Shown here in pieces: positions 46,941 to 57,914 of a stretch of 64,000 nucleotides of DNA. The DNA is from Triticum aestivum. Its lineage: Eukaryota > Streptophyta > Magnoliopsida > Poales > Poaceae. The notes under the pieces were generated by a model. It was not told the origin of the DNA and ran no database searches. It was given only the letters and a program-made list of their open reading frames with translations. The position numbers and the translations under genes were made by a program. Position 1 is the first letter of the stretch; each line of letters begins with the position of its first letter. Location of the stretch: positions 35,290,943 through 35,354,942 of the forward strand of contig NC_057814.1 in assembly GCF_018294505.1 (NCBI RefSeq), read 5' to 3'.

Positions 46941-47587
46941 TTGCATACTGCCAATGCAGATGAAAATAAACAGATGACCTACAGACACCTCACATGGGAT
47001 CATGCACCTTTGCTTGCTGATTTTGGTTTGGCTGCTCCTAGTGGGAATTTTCACCAATTCAAATTTGAACTGGGATGGCTCACTAGAGAGGGTTTTCATG
47101 AGCTGGTTAAAAAAGTGTGGCAACGTCAACCTCGTGGTAATACCCCAATTGAACGATGCAACAATCGTATTCGCGCTCTGCGCCGATTCCTTCGTGGTTG
47201 GGCAAACACACAGCTGTAATCTATAAGAAAGAAAAGTTGCGACTTTCTACATTAATTGATACTCTAGATAAAATCGCGGAGGTGAGGCCTCTGACTCCCA
47301 CGGAGATTGACCAAAAAAGACATCTTAATGAGCAGATTGCCCGTCTTTTGCGCGAAGAGGAAATCAAATGGTACCAGCGTTGCAAGACGGACTCTGTTGT
47401 CCTAGGGGATGATAATACGAAGTACTTTCAAATGTTGGCCAATGGCAGACATAGGAAGAAACGTATCTTCGCTCTAGAACAGGAGGAGGGTCAGATCGAG
47501 GGGGATGCACAACTTAAAAACTTTCTTACGAATTATTATAAAGATCTTTTTGGACCTTTAGCTCATACAACTCTTCTGATGGATTAG
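46941..47587 (+). pseudogene. LINE ORF2 linker region
   Basis: Frame 46941-47219 holds FHQFKFELGWLTREGFHELV, the usual block between endonuclease and RT, then RCNNRIRALRRFLRGW. Frame 47156-47587 continues with EIDQKRHLNEQIARLLREEEIKWYQRCKTD and DDNTKYFQMLANGRHRKKRI. A frameshift near 47210 separates them, and a stop follows at 47585. Confidence 0.8.
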
Positions 47588-47642
47588 TCTTTTACTCAAG
47601 ATATCCATCAAGTTTCTGCTGCGTAAAACGAATTCCTAACCT

Positions 47643-48298
47643 CTCCATTCTCGGAGGAGGAAATTCGTGCGGCGGTGTTTCAGATGGAACACAATAAATC
47701 GCCGGGGTCGGACGGTTTTCCGAAGGAGTTCTATCAATGCTTTTGGGAACTGATTAAGTTGGACTTGGTTCAGTTGTTTAATGAGCTGCATACGCACCAA
47801 CTTGACATCTCCCGCTTAAATTTTGGGGAAATCATTCTTCTACCTAAGACTAAAGATGCCAGTCGGATTCAACAATATAGACCGATTTACCTTCTTAATT
47901 TAAGCTTCAAAATCTTTACAAAGGTAGCCACTAACCGGCTGGGGTGGATGACCATGTGGTCAAACCTACCCAAACAGCGTTTATGCAAGGATGATAATAT
48001 TTTAGATGGTGTTGTTGTTCTGCATGAAACGGTACATGAGCTTCACCACAAAAAGCTAGATGGAGAAATTTTTAAAATCGACTTCGAAAAATCTTATGAT
48101 AAAGTGAAATGGCCTTTTCTATTGCAAACATTACGCATGAAAGGGTTTTCTAGTACATGGTGTCGATGGATAGAGAGTTTTGTGTCTGGAGGTAGTGTGG
48201 CAAGTAGAAGAGAGACTGGAGAAACGCTTGGCAAGTTGGAAGGCCAAGCTCCTGTCCTACGGGGGTCGACTAATTTTGATCAATTCGGTCCTCACTAA
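47643..48298 (+). pseudogene. LINE reverse transcriptase, N-terminal half only
   Basis: Visible RT motifs are NKSPGSDGFPKEFYQCFW (~47694-47747), GEIILLPKTKDAS, QQYRPIYLLNLSFKIF and GEIFKIDFEKSYDKVKW (motif A with its Asp, ~48064-48114). After ESFVSGGSVA (~48200) the sequence jumps to the thumb region, so the LRQGDPLSP and YADD motifs are missing. Loss of motif C makes the enzyme non-functional. Confidence 0.85.
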
Positions 48299-49545
48299 TA
48301 TGGTTCTATACATGTTATCATTCTTTCATCTTCCAAAAGGAGTGATGCAACGCCTAGATTATTTTAGATCAAGGCTCTTTTGGCAGAGCGATAATGAAAC
48401 CAAGAAATACCATCTTGCTAGGTGGAATGTATTATGTCGACCTAAAAGCCAAGGGGGTCTTGGAATCCAGGACCTTGAGATTAAAAACATCGCTCTTCTC
48501 AGCAAATGGGTGTACAAACTACTCACTGAGGAGGGCGTTTGGCAGGAAATCATTCGTAATAAATATTTGGGATCCAAAGCAATATCTCAGGTATACTGGA
48601 AACCAGGTGATTCTCATTTTTGGAGTGGGGTGATGAAAGCTAAATATTTCTTTTTCCAATTTGGTTCGTTCTCGGTCCGGGATGGTTCCCAAGTACGGTT
48701 TTGGGAAGATACCTGGCTGGGGACTAATCCGCTTAGCGTTCAATACCCAAGCTTGTATAGGATTGTTAGACATAAGTTTGTCACGATTAAACAAGTTTTG
48801 GGTCAGGCAAATCCTGACATTTCTTTTCGTAGGGACCTTCTTGGACCTCGTCAATGAACTGCTCATCCGTTTGGAGGCCGTACAGTTGTCTGATGAGCCG
48901 GACATTTTTAGATGGAAATTGCATCAGAATGGCAAGTTTTCAGTAAAATCCATGTATGATGCATTGGTCCATAACGAGGTTCCGATTGATAACAGGAAAT
49001 TGTGGAAGCTAAAAATCCCTCTAAAAGTGGAGATATTCCTATGGTTTCTTAACAAAGGGGTGATCTTAACTAGGGATAACTTGGCAAGACGGAACTGGCA
49101 GGGTTGCAAAAAATGTGTTCTCTGCCATCATGACGAGTCCATTAAACACTTATTTTTCGAGTGCAAGTTTGCACGGTCGGTTTGGGCCATTGTGCAGATA
49201 GCGTCGAATCTTTACCCCCCACGTAATGCACGGAATATGTTTGGTAATTGGTTGTGGGGAATAGATAAACAATTTTCTGCTCACATCCTTGTGGGGGCAG
49301 CCGCCTTATGTTGGGCGCTGTGGCTCACCAGGAATGATATAGTTTTTGACCATAAATGTGTTCCATCTCCTATGCAGGTTATGCATATATGTTCGTGATG
49401 GCTCCGTACGTGGTCTATCCTGCAGAGGCCGGAGGACAGAGACCTTTTTATGATGGCGTCTACTCGGCTGGAGCGTTCGGCCAGAGAGGTTTTCTACCCC
49501 CATGGATGGTGGTGTGACCTTCGGTTAGGATCAGCTACATCCTAG
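48195..49545 (+). pseudogene. LINE RT C-terminus and zf-RVT domain
   Basis: Frame 48180-48857 reads RLASWKAKLLSYGGRLILIN, FFHLPKGVMQRLDYFRSRLFW and CRPKSQGGLGIQDLEIKN. Frame 48840-49398 contains FRWKLHQNGKFSVKSMYDAL, LWKLKIPLKVEIFLWF and the zinc-finger-like CKKCVLCHHDESIKHLFFEC (zf-RVT family). The tail at 49399-49545 in a third frame reads LQRPEDRDLF and HGWWCDLRLG. Two frameshifts are present. Confidence 0.85.
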
Positions 49546-50764
49546 GCTGGCTTTACTTTCTTTTTTAATGTGTTGGCTGTGTCAGCCTATTATGTTTGCT
49601 TTTAAGTAGGACTGGACCTGTTGGCTGTGTGCATCTAATTATTTTGAAAGCTTCTAGGTGTCTCAAGCAGAGATAAGAGCACGTACAAATAAACTCTTAG
49701 GTGACCCAAAAAAAACAGTTTGAACTCTACAAGCACTTGGATTCCAAAAGAATCAAAGCTAGAGCACATGAGGAATATTGGCAAAAAAAGGTCATCACAT
49801 ACTCACTCACTGACCAATGTTGGGTTGATCCTCTCATGTCCGATCAAGCTGGCCACGTCACGTTATATTCGGTGTACTTACCACATCTGGGGGATTCAGG
49901 AATGAGATTCTGGAACATGGTAGCCCACTCTTAATCCTTCTCCATCACTCAATCACATGCAAAAGAGGTTGTAAATGCGGGAATATGCATCGCTTTTTTC
50001 CTTGCTGTCAATCGGACAGCTTGCACTGCATCAGGCTTGAGAGGAGCAAGCAAAGTGGCAGCAACTTCCATCCAGGGCATATATAAAAGAAGAAAATCGT
50101 AAAACACGGAAAGAAAAATGACCATCAAACAAAAAAAATACTGTCCAGTTGCTCTAGTAGCTGATCAAGCAATTGTTCTTCATCCCTAACTTGTGTGTTC
50201 TTCACCTTTTTAGTGTACTGACAGAGCATTTATATGTTAATTAACCTGGTCTCGATCGATCTCTCGGTTAGTATACTGCAGAAATTAATTGGTAATAAAA
50301 AATCTTCTTGGGGAGGCTTTTGCCGGCAGGCATCCTAATAAATCCTAGCTTAGCGTCAGCTAATTTACATGATGCACGTACCAAACTGATGGTACTATAT
50401 AGCTAAGCTAGTGGTAGCGAATTAATTCTAATGCGATTAGTCACAAGCTGTCATGGCTGGCTGTACGACCGATGGTAATCGCGATCTGTGTCAACCCGTT
50501 AATGCCTACTCCATCATTGGTATGTCCTGCCGCTGGGCTCCAAACGGCCCTACTACTGCATGCACCCTCTTTTCTTTTCCTTGGTTTTTTTCCTTTTCTT
50601 TGCGAACTCGATTTGTGCTGTTGCCAATAGGCCATGTAGTACTGTTGCTACAAGACCAAATAGCTACCATCGATGGATTACTTAAAAAAAAAAGTGGAAC
50701 CAGTGGTTAACAGCGATTGATCCACAAATTGATGGATGGATTACAAACGAATCTAATCTATTCC

Positions 50765-51205
50765 AAACCCAATCAATCCAACTCGATCCAACGTGTCGAC
50801 TCTCAGGATTTCCGTTCGTAAACTAATGGGCGTAATTAAGAGAGGACAACACGTTGTTGTGCTAGACACTATATTATAACACTTTGCAACAAAATGTCAA
50901 GCCCAACCTGATGGCTGTTAAGTTTTGTTGTTAGCGCTGGTAATCATATGCATGTATGCAACCAAACGCCGGGTTAAAATTGCATCCAATGACAAGACCT
51001 CTAATGCAGGCAACCAATCAACTTGTCATCTATGTTCTTGGCCTTGTTTTTCCTTACCCAGGACCTGCTCAGTCTGGCTCGTATTTGCTCTCTTAGCCAG
51101 GCCCGTGGAGAAAGTAACCAAACAAGCCCTAATCGAAACCCAATCGATGCAACTCGATCCAGCGTGTCGACTCGCAGGATTTTCATTGGTAAACTAATGG
51201 GCGTT
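50765..51205 (+). repeat. ~70 bp direct repeat, two copies 370 bp apart
   Basis: Copies are at 50765-50833 and 51136-51205. Both carry AACTCGATCCA, CGTGTCGACTC and AACTAATGGGCG with scattered differences. The origin is unknown; a local duplication or two ends of a small element are possible. Confidence 0.6.
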
Positions 51206-51241
51206 GCGCAGGATTTTCGTTGGTAAACTAATGGGCGTTGC
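51174..51241 (+). repeat. 34 bp tandem duplication
   Basis: Two adjacent copies starting GCAGGATTTTC and ending GGGCGTTGC, with one visible substitution (CATTGG versus CGTTGG). Confidence 0.75.
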
Positions 51242-51566
51242 GCATATATAGCACATGATGATGAGTTTTACCAGCAACGGTCATTTCGTTTTTTTTCTTT
51301 ACCGACGGGCGGCAAAGAGTTGGGGATTTGGCAGTATTTTACTCCATCTGATCGATCCACGGAGTAGTCGATCGGCTGTAGTCGGCATACGCTTACTTGC
51401 CGGCAGATAGGTTGACGGCCGTCCTAACTACGTGTACCTGTACTGTACATACGTATATCTGGTAGTAGAAAGAAATGAATAAAGCAATTGATTAGCTCTA
51501 GCATATCCCTAAACGTACTAAATGTTTAGAGGAGTAGGGTGTGTGTGCGTTCATATGGGTTAGTGT

Positions 51567-51729
51567 TGTAAGATGATAAGTGTTCCTACTCCCTCGAGGG
51601 GAGCCGCGGTCTCATATATATTGATGTGGCCGAAGCCGTGCCTCGGCATACAAGGAAGTTTACAGGAGTTTGAGTAGAACAAGTAAAGGAAAGGAGTTGG
51701 AGATTACAACGGAACAATATTCTCTAACA
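51567..51729 (-). repeat. 3' LTR (163 bp)
   Basis: On minus it runs TGTTAGAGAATATTG to CATCTTACA. A purine tract (complement of CCTTCCCTTAATC) follows at 51730. Confidence 0.92.
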
Positions 51730-51744
51730 CCTTCCCTTAATCTT

Positions 51745-52434
51745 AACTATCCTGGATTAAGATTACTCTTGAACTCCTTAAATGGTCTTGCTGGTAAGGT
51801 CTTTGTAAAGCCGTCTGCTACTTGATCCTTAGAGGGAATAAACCAAGATATTTCAACTGTAAGCTTAATCTGGAGTACCATGCTCTGGTGCCTGTTTTAG
51901 ACCATAGAGTGCTTTGTCAAGCTTGCAAACATACTGTGGTGACTTCTTATTCTCATATCCAGGTGGTTGTCTCATAAACACTTCCTCTTTCAGAACACCA
52001 TGCAAAAACGCGATCTGTACATCTAGCTGTCTTAGACTCCAACCCCTAGATACATCAATGGCTAGCACAAGTCTGATAGTTGCAGCTTTCACAACAGGAC
52101 TAAAGGTGTCCTCATAATCAATACCATAACGTTGCTTAAAGCCCTTTGCAACTAGACATGCCTTATACCTGTCAATGGAGCCATTTGCCTTCTTTTTAAT
52201 TTTGTACACCCATTTGCAATCGATGATATTTTTGCCTTTCTGATTTGGTACAAGATGCCAGGTTTTGTTCCTCATAAGTGCAGAATATTCCTCATCCATT
52301 GTCTTCTTCCACTTAGGATCATCAAGTGCACCACTCAACGTTGTTGGTTCTCCTAAAATACACAACATTCCATATGGTATAGTTCCATCTTTCCTTATTT
52401 TAGGATTCCGTATACCTTTCTGTAGATGGGTCAT
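51745..52434 (-). pseudogene. Copia RT N-terminal half joined to RNase H tail
   Basis: Frame 52434-51865 starts [15 protein letters not shown] and holds [42 protein letters not shown] and LYGLKQAP. Near 51850 the text passes from the RT block SLQLKYLG directly into [16 protein letters not shown] RNase H tail text, ending before the purine tract. The YVDD box and nearly all of RNase H are missing, roughly 0.9 kb compared with 24028-25585. Confidence 0.85.
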
Positions 52435-53930
52435 AACCCGTGAAGGAGCTGCTGGCTAGACCTCAGGAATACTCGCCACAGAAGATCCTGACGAGCATGC
52501 ATGTGCTGACACAGGCGAATCTGTCGCCTCCTGCGCAGATGATCCCGCAGCTGCTGGTGTGGCCGCCTCCCTGGTACGCACACGAGGGCCAAGCACCCAG
52601 GCCAGCACAGCAGATTCGCTGCCCGACCACGGTTGCAGGCGCACGCGGGGTGAGGGGGATCCGACCCCGCTGCTAGTCCCGCCTGTTGCTGAGGTGGCGG
52701 CGCGGGAGTGGCCCTCCCTTGATTCGCTGCTGCAGCTGACGGAGGCGCGATCTGAGGCGGATCTGCTCGCGCGATCCAAGGTCTGCATGTGCACAGGAGT
52801 TCCAGGCGCCGCCGGATCGCCTTCGTTGTCCGTGCCAGGTTCGTCTTCTTCCTCAGCATGCAATATAGGATCAACTTGAGCTATATTTTTAGGATTTTGA
52901 TCATTTTGAGCCCCTTTTCTCTAGGGACCTGCATAGGTAACAAAGAAGAACAAGTACCAGCAGAAATATCTTCAATTTGATTAGTACAATTGTCGCCCGC
53001 ATGATCAAAAGACCGAAGACGTGGAGGAAGAAGAAGAATTTCCTTGCGGAGAAGTGCACCGGCACTGGGATGAAGTGATGCAAACGCAAAAACGGACTCA
53101 TCAAAAACAACATCTCGAGATATATAGACCCTACCACTAGGAACATCAAGACATTTAACCCCTTTATGCATGGGACTATAGCCTAAAAAGACATACTTTT
53201 TGGAGCGGAAAGCAAGTTTGCGTGTATTGTAGGGTCTAAGGTTGGGCCAACTTGCACAACCGAAAAAACGAAGTGATGTATAGTTTGGTGTGACACCAAG
53301 GAGTCGTGTAATGGGTGTTTCAAATTTGATAACTTTGCTTGGAAGCAAATTGATAAGATACGTGGCAGTTAAGAATGCTTCATCCCAAAATTTAAGTGGC
53401 ATGGATGCATTTGCGAGCAATGCGAGCCCCATATCAACTATGTGACGATGCTTTCTTTGAGCAGATCCGCTTTGTTGGTGAGCATGAGGGCAAGAAACAT
53501 GATGTGATATGCCAAGTTTTTGGAAGAAAGAGTTCAATTTTTCATACTCACCACCCCAGTCACTTTGCATAGCAATGATCTTAGAGTTCAGTTTGCGTTC
53601 AACAAGATTATGGAAATTGATAAAAACTTCGAAGATATCAGACCATTTCTTTAACAAATAAATCCAAGTAAATTTACTATAGTCATCAATAAAGCTTACA
53701 TAATAAGAAAATCTCGCAACTGAAGTAGGGGCTGGCCCCCATACATCTGAAAATATAAGTTGTAGAGGAGCAGTAGACACACTAGTAGAGATGGGATAAG
53801 GTAATTGATGACTTTTTGCTTGTTGACACGGATCATAAACTGACTCAACACTATTCTCATAAGAGAGTTTATTTTTGCTAAGAACATATTTAACTATGAC
53901 TGAAGATGGATGACCTAAACGACTATGCCA
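52435..53930 (-). pseudogene. Copia integrase core and linker
   Basis: Frame 53780-52881 carries IFSDVWGPAP, FIDDYSKFTW (first Asp), QSDWGGEYEKL (second Asp), HQQSGSAQRKHRHIVD and RFFGCASWPN, then KKYVFLGYSPMHKGVKCL and GRVYISRDVVFDES. The HNGxAER-type block reads QQSGSAQRKH, so the catalytic Glu is replaced by Gln. The linker 52863-52456 is Ser/Ala/Asp-rich. Without the Glu the integrase would be inactive. Confidence 0.83.
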
Positions 53931-54099
53931 CCTTGATTATGATGGCTTGGTGACAACGTTGGCTTGTTCATTGGACCATGAAGAAGATGATGATGATATG
54001 AGTGGATAGAGGCCTCTCACGCACCGTCTTCTAAGAATGATTCTCCTTGTTCTATGAGAACATTGTTATCAAGGGCGAATCGTTGAACTGAAACAAGAT

Positions 54100-54684
54100 T
54101 TTTTCATGTTTGAGGGACATGCAAGACATCTTTCAATTGCAAATTTTTCATGGGGTTTTTAACAATTGAACTACCAATGTGAGTGATATTCATACCAGAA
54201 CCGCTTGCCATGCGAATTTGGTCGCCTCCGTTGTACTTCTCCCGTGTTGTCAACTTCTCAAGTTCACCTGTGATGTGATTTGTTGCTGCACTGTCGGCGT
54301 ACCAGTTTGTATCCACGCAATAGGAGACAACATGCGCCTCCTTCTCTTCCTGATCATTCTCTTCCTAGCGCCACCAGCAAACACGTGCACCTCCTGGATG
54401 ATGCTTGTAGCATATCTGACATTCAGGGTAGTCGTGCTGCTGTTCACGCACCTGCTGTTGCTGCTGTTGTCGAGGGCGTCCTCTGAATCCACCGCTTCTG
54501 TTTGCAAGAGAGGGTTGGCGGTCACCGCGATCACCACGGCCCCGCCCCCTTCCTCCTCGCCCACAAGGTCTGCCGCAGGACTGGCCACGGCCTCTGTAGA
54601 CTGCGTTGGCCGATGAATGAAACCCCCCTGAGGACGAATCACCCAGCATCTCCATCCTCTGATCAAAGGCAGAGATCTAAGCAA
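54100..54684 (-). pseudogene. Copia nucleocapsid and protease segment
   Basis: Frame 54655-54365 has MEMLGDSSSGGFHSSANAVY, an Arg/Gly-rich stretch and CQICYKHHPGGARVCW. Frame 54316-54104 has the protease block WYADSAATNHI, where the DSG active-site Gly is Ala, then GGDQIRMASGSGMNITHIG. A frameshift lies between them. The spacing matches 42458-43288. Confidence 0.8.
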
Positions 54685-55276
54685 AGAGGTCGTCGGCGGT
54701 GATAGTGTTCTTGACAGCGCCGATCGCCGCCACCACGGAGTCGTAGTCGCGGTCGAGTCCTGCTAGGATGTAGTCCACCATCTCCGGGTCAAAGACGGGA
54801 CGCCCAGCAGCAGCAAGTTCGTCCCCAAGGCTCTTCATCTTCGCCATATACACCGAGCTCGACATGGTGCCCTTCTTGGTGTTGGTGATTGCGATCCTCA
54901 GATTTGTGATCCGGGATTGTGATTGCGAGGCGAAGAGATTTGTCACCATCACCCTGAGCTCGTAGGTGGAGTCCTTCCCGACGACTTGTGCAAGGATTTC
55001 TGGAGACATAGAATTGAGTAAATATGATAGGACATGCTGATCTTTGGCGATCCAGGGCCCGTACAGAGGATTCGGCTCTAGGGCCGTGGTTTTGTCCGGC
55101 TTCGTGATCTCCACCATCCTCGGCGGAGCAGCGTCGGAGTTATCCAGGAGCCCAGTAACCTGCACACTTCGCAAGGTTGGGAGAACCTGAGTCTTCTAAA
55201 GGATGAAGTTTCCTCTTGCGAGCTTCTCTAACGGCAGCGAACCAAGGTTAAGGGCGACGCTGGCTGAGGATGCCAT
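54677..55276 (-). pseudogene. Copia gag (capsid) with a nonsense codon
   Basis: The probable start is the ATG at 55276 (MASSASVALNLGSLP). An in-frame TAG follows GNFIL (~55195), where related copies have Trp. Beyond it the frame runs through LYGPWIAKDQHVLSYLLNSM, STYELRVMVTNLF, SRITNLRIAI and MVDYILAGLDRDYDSVV to TADDLFA. Otherwise it is well preserved. Confidence 0.85.
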
Positions 55277-55335
55277 GGAGACGATGGTATGTGGTTTAGG
55301 ATTTTGATTTGTGGCTAGATGTATGAGAAGAGGTG

Positions 55336-55348
55336 GCTTTGATTACCA
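55336..55348 (-). other. Primer-binding site (one-base variant)
   Basis: On the minus strand TGGTAATCAAAGC adjoins the 5' LTR. It differs from TGGTATCAGAGC by an inserted A and a G-to-A change. Confidence 0.8.
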
Positions 55349-55511
55349 TGTAAGATGATAAGCGTTCCTACTCCCTCGAGGGGAGCCGCGGTCTTGTATA
55401 TATTGATGTGGCCGAAGCCGTGCCTTGGCGTGCAAGGAAGTTTACAGGAGTTTGAGTAGAACAAGTAAAGGAAAGGAGTTGGAGATTACAACGGAACAAT
55501 ATTTTCTAACA
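55349..55511 (-). repeat. 5' LTR (163 bp)
   Basis: Near-identical to 51567-51729. The AGTGT target copy follows. Confidence 0.92.
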
Positions 55512-55758
55512 AGTGTATGCACATGTACATAAGCGCTTGTGTCTGTACTGTGTTAAGAAAAATCCCTAAACGTACTAATTGTTCATGACTAGGAAATATA
55601 CATGGGAATTACGATTTTCTTTTCTTTTTATGACATGGATCTCATCCGTGTTGATTACTTGAAAGAAAGAACAACAACGCACGATCGACCTTGTACTGTT
55701 TATCTGCCCCCTTCTTTTGTGGCACATACGGCAGGCCAAGGGCTAGAACCATGAAGAT
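55512..55758. other. Short spacer before the CACTA end
   Basis: Nothing recognised. It continues the pre-insertion sequence interrupted at 51566. Confidence 0.6.
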
Positions 55759-55965
55759 CACTAGTAGAAAAAGGGCCATTTGTCCCGGTTCGTAAGGCCC
55801 ATTTGTATCGGTTGGGGAACCGGGACTAAAGGGTCGGTACTAAAGCCCTATACCTTTAGTCCCGATTCTTACACCAACCGGGACAGATGGACCTCCACGT
55901 GGCCGCTGCAGCGAGCCCAGGCAGGAGGGCCTTTTGTCCCGGTAGCACCAACCGGGACCAAAAGG
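55759..55965. repeat. CACTA terminal and subterminal repeats
   Basis: The terminal CACTAG is followed by inverted and direct copies of CCGGTT / AACCGGGAC-type motifs, binding sites for the transposase in characterised CACTA elements. Confidence 0.8.
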
Positions 55966-56465
55966 CATCCACGCGTCAGCAGCTGGTAGGAGCTGAGGTT
56001 TTTTTTTGAAAGGGGGTGGGTTTAGGGGGATTTGGGGGGTTATTTTAGGGTGTTAGCTAGCTAATAGAGAGAAGTGTCCTCTCTTATCTCCGTACTTGGT
56101 TTACCAACGCTACTGCTATGCCTAAACATGGCTTAGATTGAAGTGAAGGCAACATGTGGTGCATGTCGAAAGTAATACTAATCCTAACTTGATCAAGTTT
56201 GGATTAGTACTACTTTTGACATGCACCACATATTGCCTTCACTTCTATCCAATCCATGTTCATTTCACCCACTGATATATAATAACTCTTCATGCTCGCA
56301 TCATGCATCATCATAATAACAAGATCTACTAATCATCATCATACAACTTCTACTCGTTATTAATAACAAGTCATACGATCATCATCCTCATAGTCATCGA
56401 ACCAACCCAACTTAATTGTTCTTAGCACATGATCATCAGTATTAGGTAGGACCTAAATACCCTCT

Positions 56466-57393
56466 TTAAGGTAAAATAGCATAAAACAATATAGGCCCTG
56501 ACTCTCCATTATGGAGAATGGAGATCATCCTGTCTCCAATTCTTGCGCTTCGCTTCCTTTTGCTTCCAAGAACCTTCTTCCGACTGTCCATACATTTTTT
56601 CCATTCTTTGATTAGCATGTGTTCACCTGTTTTAGAAATCCGGTATGGACAGGTGAGATTCGTAGGATGACTTAGCTGTATGTTCAAAACATCAAGGCGA
56701 CCGTTCTGATACATCAAATGAGGCACACAATCCATCGGGATTTTGTGTTGAAAACATAGTAATAACTTCGTAGTTAGCAATGATGTACTAGTTTTAGAAG
56801 TATGCAAAAGATGCACGGATGTCGTAATAGTAAAAAAAAACTTACCAGGGTATCTCCATAGAAGTTACCGTGGTTCAACACGTGCACTAGTGGCACGTAT
56901 TGACCATAATTTGGAGGAGTATCATAATAGGTATTGTAATTCTCAAGGTTAGTACATAATGCGATCAGATGATTTTTCTCCTGATAAGTTAATTCGAAGC
57001 CATCGGTGTAGTGGGTTTTGTCTACCATCTTCCGCACATTGTCTGAAGAATGAAAATAAGCTGTCAATGGAAATAAGCTGTCAACTATTTTGAAATAAAC
57101 AATATAAATTAGCTAATAACTATGTTTGAGAAACTCACATAGCGGTAGAATTGGAAGCGTATCAACAAGGACCCAAATGTCCATATTGTCTTCTCGATGT
57201 CAGGATCACCAAGATCCATGGTGACAAGCATATCCTCATAAAAACCATACATCTTGCAAAGTGCTTCCCAATTGGGGCAACCAAAGTGGGTTGCGCTCTG
57301 AGAATTGTACAGATTTACTTCAAAATCCATACCATGATGGGTCCTTAGGTGAATTTTCTTTGTTTCGAAACTTTCATGGTCTTCAAAACCCAT
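56466..57393 (-). pseudogene. CACTA accessory gene, three exons (partial)
   Basis: Exon text 57393-57131 starts MGFEDHESFETKKIHLR and ends before the donor GTGAGT. Exon ~57067-56847 reads YFHSSDNVRKMVDKTHYTDGFEL and QYVPLVHVLNHGNFYGDTL, with donor GTAAGT. The last exon (~56800-56466) contains HPTNLTCPYRISKTGEHML and KRKRSARIGDRMISILHNGE, a block I recall from many Triticeae CACTA elements and reminiscent of a B3-like fold. No TnpD transposase is present here. The exact acceptors are uncertain. Function unproven, probably the DNA-binding accessory protein. Confidence 0.6.
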
Positions 57394-57866
57394 TGAGGGA
57401 GTCCTGGATTAGGGGGTCCTCGGACAGTCGGACTATATACTTTGGTCGGACTGTTGGACTATGAAGATACAAGATTGAAGGCTTCGTCCCGTGTCCGGGT
57501 GGGACTCTCCTTTGCGTGGAAGGCAAGCTTGGCGATTCGGATATGTAGATCTCCTCCCTTGTAACCGACTCTGTGTAACCCTAGCCCCCTCCGGTGTCTA
57601 TATAAACCGGAGGGTTTAGTCCGTAGGACGAGAACAACAATCATAATCATAGGCTAGCTTCTAGGGTTTAGCCTCTACGATCTCGTGGTAGATCAACTCT
57701 TGTAATACTCATATCATCAAGATCAATCAAACAGGAAGTAGGGTATTACCTCCATCGAGAGGGCCCAAACCTGGGTAAACATTGTGTCCCCCGCCTCCTG
57801 TTACCATTAGCCTTAGACGCCCGTTCGGGACCCCCTACCCGAGATCCGCCGGTCTTGACACCGACA
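57394..57866 (+). repeat. Gypsy LTR D (5' LTR, 473 bp)
   Basis: TGAGGGAGTCC to GACACCGACA; TATATAAA at 57599-57606. Confidence 0.92.
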
Positions 57867-57885
57867 TTGGTGCTTTCATTGAGAG
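57867..57885 (+). other. Putative primer-binding site of the Gypsy element
   Basis: TTGGTGCTTTCATTGAGAG starts at the base after the LTR. I cannot assign the tRNA. The site is absent after LTRs A, B and C, which confirms that those are 3' LTRs. Confidence 0.5.
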
Positions 57886-57914
57886 TTCCACTGTGCCGTC
57901 ACGATAAAGGCTTG

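Larger units (their letters stand above)
46929..49545 (+). mobile_element. Degenerate L1-type LINE (RIX), 5'-truncated and internally deleted
   Basis: The order is linker after the endonuclease, N-terminal RT, RT remainder and zf-RVT domain, all on the plus strand. The endonuclease is absent (truncation). The RT core is deleted near 48190. The reading frame changes several times. No clear poly-A tail or target duplication is visible; the C-terminal coding text ends about 49545 (PHGWWCDLRLGS). Confidence 0.85.
49546..51566. other. Spacer between LINE and Copia, no supportable gene
   Basis: A/T-rich, with no domain-bearing frame. It contains the direct repeats listed separately. Text near 51490 (CCCTAAACGTACTAA) recurs at 55565 on the other side of the Copia insertion. 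Confidence 0.5.
51567..55511 (-). mobile_element. Second-family small-LTR Copia, both LTRs, internally deleted
   Basis: Minus strand, with 163 bp LTRs at 51567-51729 (3') and 55349-55511 (5'). Target duplication AGTGT is at 51562-51566 and 55512-55516. Internal order is gag, nucleocapsid/protease, integrase, linker, N-terminal RT, then a jump to the last ~30 codons of RNase H. It is related in protein to the 38653 element but has different LTRs. Length 3945 bp. Confidence 0.93.
55759..57393 (-). mobile_element. One end of a CACTA DNA transposon, cut by a Gypsy insertion
   Basis: It starts CACTAGTAGAAAAAGGGCC, a CACTA terminal repeat. Subterminal repeats follow (TCCCGGTT and its complement AACCGGGAC several times to ~55960). 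A minus-strand spliced gene remnant is at 56466-57393. The rest, including any transposase, must lie beyond the Gypsy element that starts at 57394, outside this window. Confidence 0.82.

Noticed and set aside
57389..57393. CCCAT flank of Gypsy LTR D matching the CCCAT after LTRs A and C
   Set aside because: Different elements in different contexts (CACTA exon versus minisatellite); a 5 bp match by chance is plausible and no simple rearrangement links them.
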